Shown one piece after another: positions 4,238-6,143 of a stretch of DNA of 6,143 nt; within the stretch, counting starts at the first letter, position 1, and the number at the start of each line of letters is the position of its first letter. A program made the position numbers and the translations under genes. Source of the DNA: UBA1161 sp049520395 (GTDB lineage Bacteria; Planctomycetota; Phycisphaerae; Tepidisphaerales; Tepidisphaeraceae). The notes below the pieces were generated by a model. The model saw nothing but the letters and a program-made list of their open reading frames with translations. It searched no databases and was not told where the DNA came from. The stretch covers positions 1-6,143 of the forward strand of contig JBEKPV010000195.1 of the NCBI GenBank assembly GCA_049520395.1. The letters are read 5' to 3'.

Positions 4238-6143
4238 ATGAGTACCGATACGGCATTGATGGAAAATATCCCGCCGGAGAAGGATTCCAACGGTTCGGGG
4301 GATGGGGGCGGGGAGCTTTCGGGTCCGCTGCCGGTGACGCACCGGGATCTGCAGCGCGGGGCGCTGCGGGATTTGGTGGACCTGGCGACGCAGTGCGCAA
4401 ATCTGGAAACACAAATCGACAAACAACTGCATGGGTCGTTGGATGAGACTCAGAGCAAGGATCAGCGGGCGCACGCGGACCTGGAACGGAGCTATGCGAG
4501 CCTGCAGGAGCAGGTGGCGCGCAAGTACGAGGAGCGGACGGGGCAGATTAAATCGCGGTATCAGCAGAATCTGGCGGCGATGAAGGCGCACGCGGAGGCG
4601 CTAAAGGGAAGAGCGGCGCAGGAATTTGAATCGGGGCAGGGGGAGGTCAAGAAGAAATACGAGCAAGCGATCTGGCTGGCGGAGAGCGTTTTGGAGGCAG
4701 CGGAGGGGAAAATAGCCGAGGAGCTGAAGAAGGCGACCGAGCAGCAGGCGGCGCAGACGGAAGTGCTGGACGCGAAGGAGAAGGAAGCGCAGGCGCTTTT
4801 GGATCGGTATAACCAGGAGCGGCCGAAAGGGACGGGGGAGGCGGCGGCGAAGAAGGAGCCGGGGGGGGAGATCGTTCCGTTTGAGCAGCTTAAGCAGGGG
4901 ATTGAGCAGCAGTTGTCGGCGCTGGGGAATCTTTCGATTCCGAATCTTTTCGTGGGGGTTCGGCCGCATGTGATGGTTTTGGTTTTGATCCTTTTGTCGA
5001 TCGTGGGGGCGCAGCTATTGGCGGCGCAGCCGCTGGTGCCGGATTTTAAGATGCTGGGGATCGTGGTGGGCTCGACGGTGGCGGTGGTGACGGTGGGACT
5101 CTTGCTGCTGAAGTCGATGGCTCGGCGGCAGGTGCTGGCGACTTATGCTCCGCTGAGGAAGGCGCTGGACACGGCGCGCGAGGAGACGAATCAATTGCTG
5201 GAGCGCGCCAATATGCAGCGCGAAGTGGATTTGGCGAAGGCGACGCGGCTGCATAAGGCGGAGGCGCAGACGGCGCGGGAGAAGGCGGCGCCGATGCTGG
5301 AGAAACTGTCGAAGAAGAAAGAGGCGACGCTGGCGGCGGCGCAGGCGGAACTTCAGAAGAAAAGCGCGGAGAACGAGGCGCAGCGGAAGAGCGGTCTAGA
5401 AGAGATGGAGCAGTGGCGGACTCGAAAATTGACGGAATTGAAGCAGAAATACGATGCGGAGCTGACCAATATCGGGGCGAAGACGGCGGATCGGCGGACG
5501 CGTTTGCAAGAGCAATTCGCGGCGGAGCGGGCGGAATTGGAGAAGCGGTGGCACGAGGGGCTGATGCGGATTCAGGAGCCGATATCGGAGGAGGGTGCGT
5601 CGGGAGCGCCGTGGGGCGATCCGAGTTGGGATGCGTGGAAGCCGCCGACGAAATTTCCGGCGACGATTCGGTTTGGGGAATTGCAGATTGATTTGAAGAA
5701 GATCGTGGCGGGGATTGCGAAGGACGCGCCGTTCACGCTGCCGCTGCCGGAGACGTTTACGGTTCCGGCGCTGATGGCGTTTCCGCGGCAGGCATCGATG
5801 ATGATTCATACGGATCGAGCGGGGCGGATTGATTCGATTCGGGGGATGCAGATGGTGATGTCGCGGCTGCTGACGTGTTTGCCGCCGGGGCGGGTGCATT
5901 TCACGCTGATCGATCCGGTGGGATTGGGGCAGAATTTTTCGGGGTTCATGCATTTGGGGGATTTCGATGAGAAACTGGTGGGGCCGCGGATTTGGACGGA
6001 TGCGGAACAGATCGACCAGAAGCTGGCGAATCTGACCGAGCACATGGAGACGGTGATTCAGAAATATCTGCGGAATGAATTTGAGACGATCGATGATTAC
6101 AACGCGCAGGCGGGGGAGTTGGCGGAGCCGTATCGGTTTTTGG
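4238..6143 (+). CDS. membrane-anchored coiled-coil FtsK/SpoIIIE-family ATPase (partial, runs off the right edge)
   Basis: The frame is open from the ATG at 4238 to the window end (635 codons plus one base). Order of parts: a Gly/Ser/Pro-rich tail (1-34); a charged coiled coil (about 37-200); two membrane segments at about 245-263 and 272-291 joined by a loop of about 8 residues; a second coiled coil (295-447); a Trp/Pro-rich linker (448-470); and the start of a FtsK-like domain. Both coiled coils should face the cytoplasm. In that domain, HFTLIDPVGLGQNF (from about 555) matches the strand-plus-IDP element of FtsK/SpoIIIE motors, and LTEHMETVIQKYLRNEF (about 599-615) matches the helix that reads EMERRY in FtsK. 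The Walker A position (about 520-537, IHTDRAGRIDSIRG) lacks GKS/T, so this first module is probably non-catalytic; an intact motor would lie beyond the window. EccC/YukBA-type secretion ATPases also have tandem modules. With two WXG-like genes upstream, a secretion motor is the leading idea; a DNA translocase is the alternative. No Shine-Dalgarno sequence precedes the ATG. Confidence 0.85.
   Translation, partial: MSTDTALMENIPPEKDSNGSGDGGGELSGPLPVTHRDLQRGALRDLVDLATQCANLETQIDKQLHGSLDETQSKDQRAHADLERSYASLQEQVARKYEERTGQIKSRYQQNLAAMKAHAEALKGRAAQEFESGQGEVKKKYEQAIWLAESVLEAAEGKIAEELKKATEQQAAQTEVLDAKEKEAQALLDRYNQERPKGTGEAAAKKEPGGEIVPFEQLKQGIEQQLSALGNLSIPNLFVGVRPHVMVLVLILLSIVGAQLLAAQPLVPDFKMLGIVVGSTVAVVTVGLLLLKSMARRQVLATYAPLRKALDTAREETNQLLERANMQREVDLAKATRLHKAEAQTAREKAAPMLEKLSKKKEATLAAAQAELQKKSAENEAQRKSGLEEMEQWRTRKLTELKQKYDAELTNIGAKTADRRTRLQEQFAAERAELEKRWHEGLMRIQEPISEEGASGAPWGDPSWDAWKPPTKFPATIRFGELQIDLKKIVAGIAKDAPFTLPLPETFTVPALMAFPRQASMMIHTDRAGRIDSIRGMQMVMSRLLTCLPPGRVHFTLIDPVGLGQNFSGFMHLGDFDEKLVGPRIWTDAEQIDQKLANLTEHMETVIQKYLRNEFETIDDYNAQAGELAEPYRFL

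Noticed and set aside
5396..6043. Minus-strand frame of 215 codons opposite the ATPase
   Set aside because: Arg/Pro-rich shadow; the plus strand encodes a recognisable FtsK-like domain in the same stretch.
1..6143. tRNA, rRNA, CRISPR array or insertion sequence
   Set aside because: No cloverleaf, rRNA-like stretch, regularly spaced repeats or transposase was seen on either strand.

Overview
The window is a G+C-rich bacterial chromosome segment with tightly packed genes. The lineage cannot be fixed from the sequence alone. The gene content (MutL, a TrmH-family RNA methyltransferase, and a WXG100-like/FtsK-SpoIIIE locus), the codon preferences and the style of the FtsK-like protein suggest a Planctomycetota-type bacterium, possibly Phycisphaerae. 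Treat that as a tentative inference.

Left part (1-1649, minus strand): the first 25 codons of an unrecognised proline/asparagine-rich protein, preceded on the same strand by mutL. MutL keeps its full N-terminal ATPase and the DQHA-x2-E-x4-E endonuclease motif. It stops early, without the C-terminal motifs normally present, 38 nt before the next gene.

Middle (1650-1767): a short divergent intergenic region. It holds a near-consensus -10 box for each direction, each exactly 7 nt from the start codon of its gene, which suggests leaderless transcripts. Between them lies a 12-bp perfect palindrome in a C-rich repeat context resembling a REP element.

Right part (1768-6143, plus strand): five genes in one probable transcription unit. 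A TrmH/SpoU-type RNA 2'-O-methyltransferase overlaps by 8 nt a 90-aa WXG100-like protein. Then come a 348-aa helical-plus-globular protein with no recognised function, an intergenic hairpin with a T run (terminator or attenuator), a 70-aa second WXG-like protein, and the first 635 residues of a large membrane-anchored coiled-coil FtsK/SpoIIIE-family ATPase that runs off the window.

The last four genes together look like a type VII secretion (ESX/Yuk)-like locus: two small helical proteins sharing W-x-D-x5-F, a larger helical protein that may be substrate or adaptor, and a membrane motor. None of the other canonical ESX components is visible in this window. Secretion is therefore inferred from gene company and family resemblance, not shown. 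A strong G-over-C bias on the plus strand, independent of gene direction, makes minus-strand genes C-ending and plus-strand genes G-ending in codon choice.
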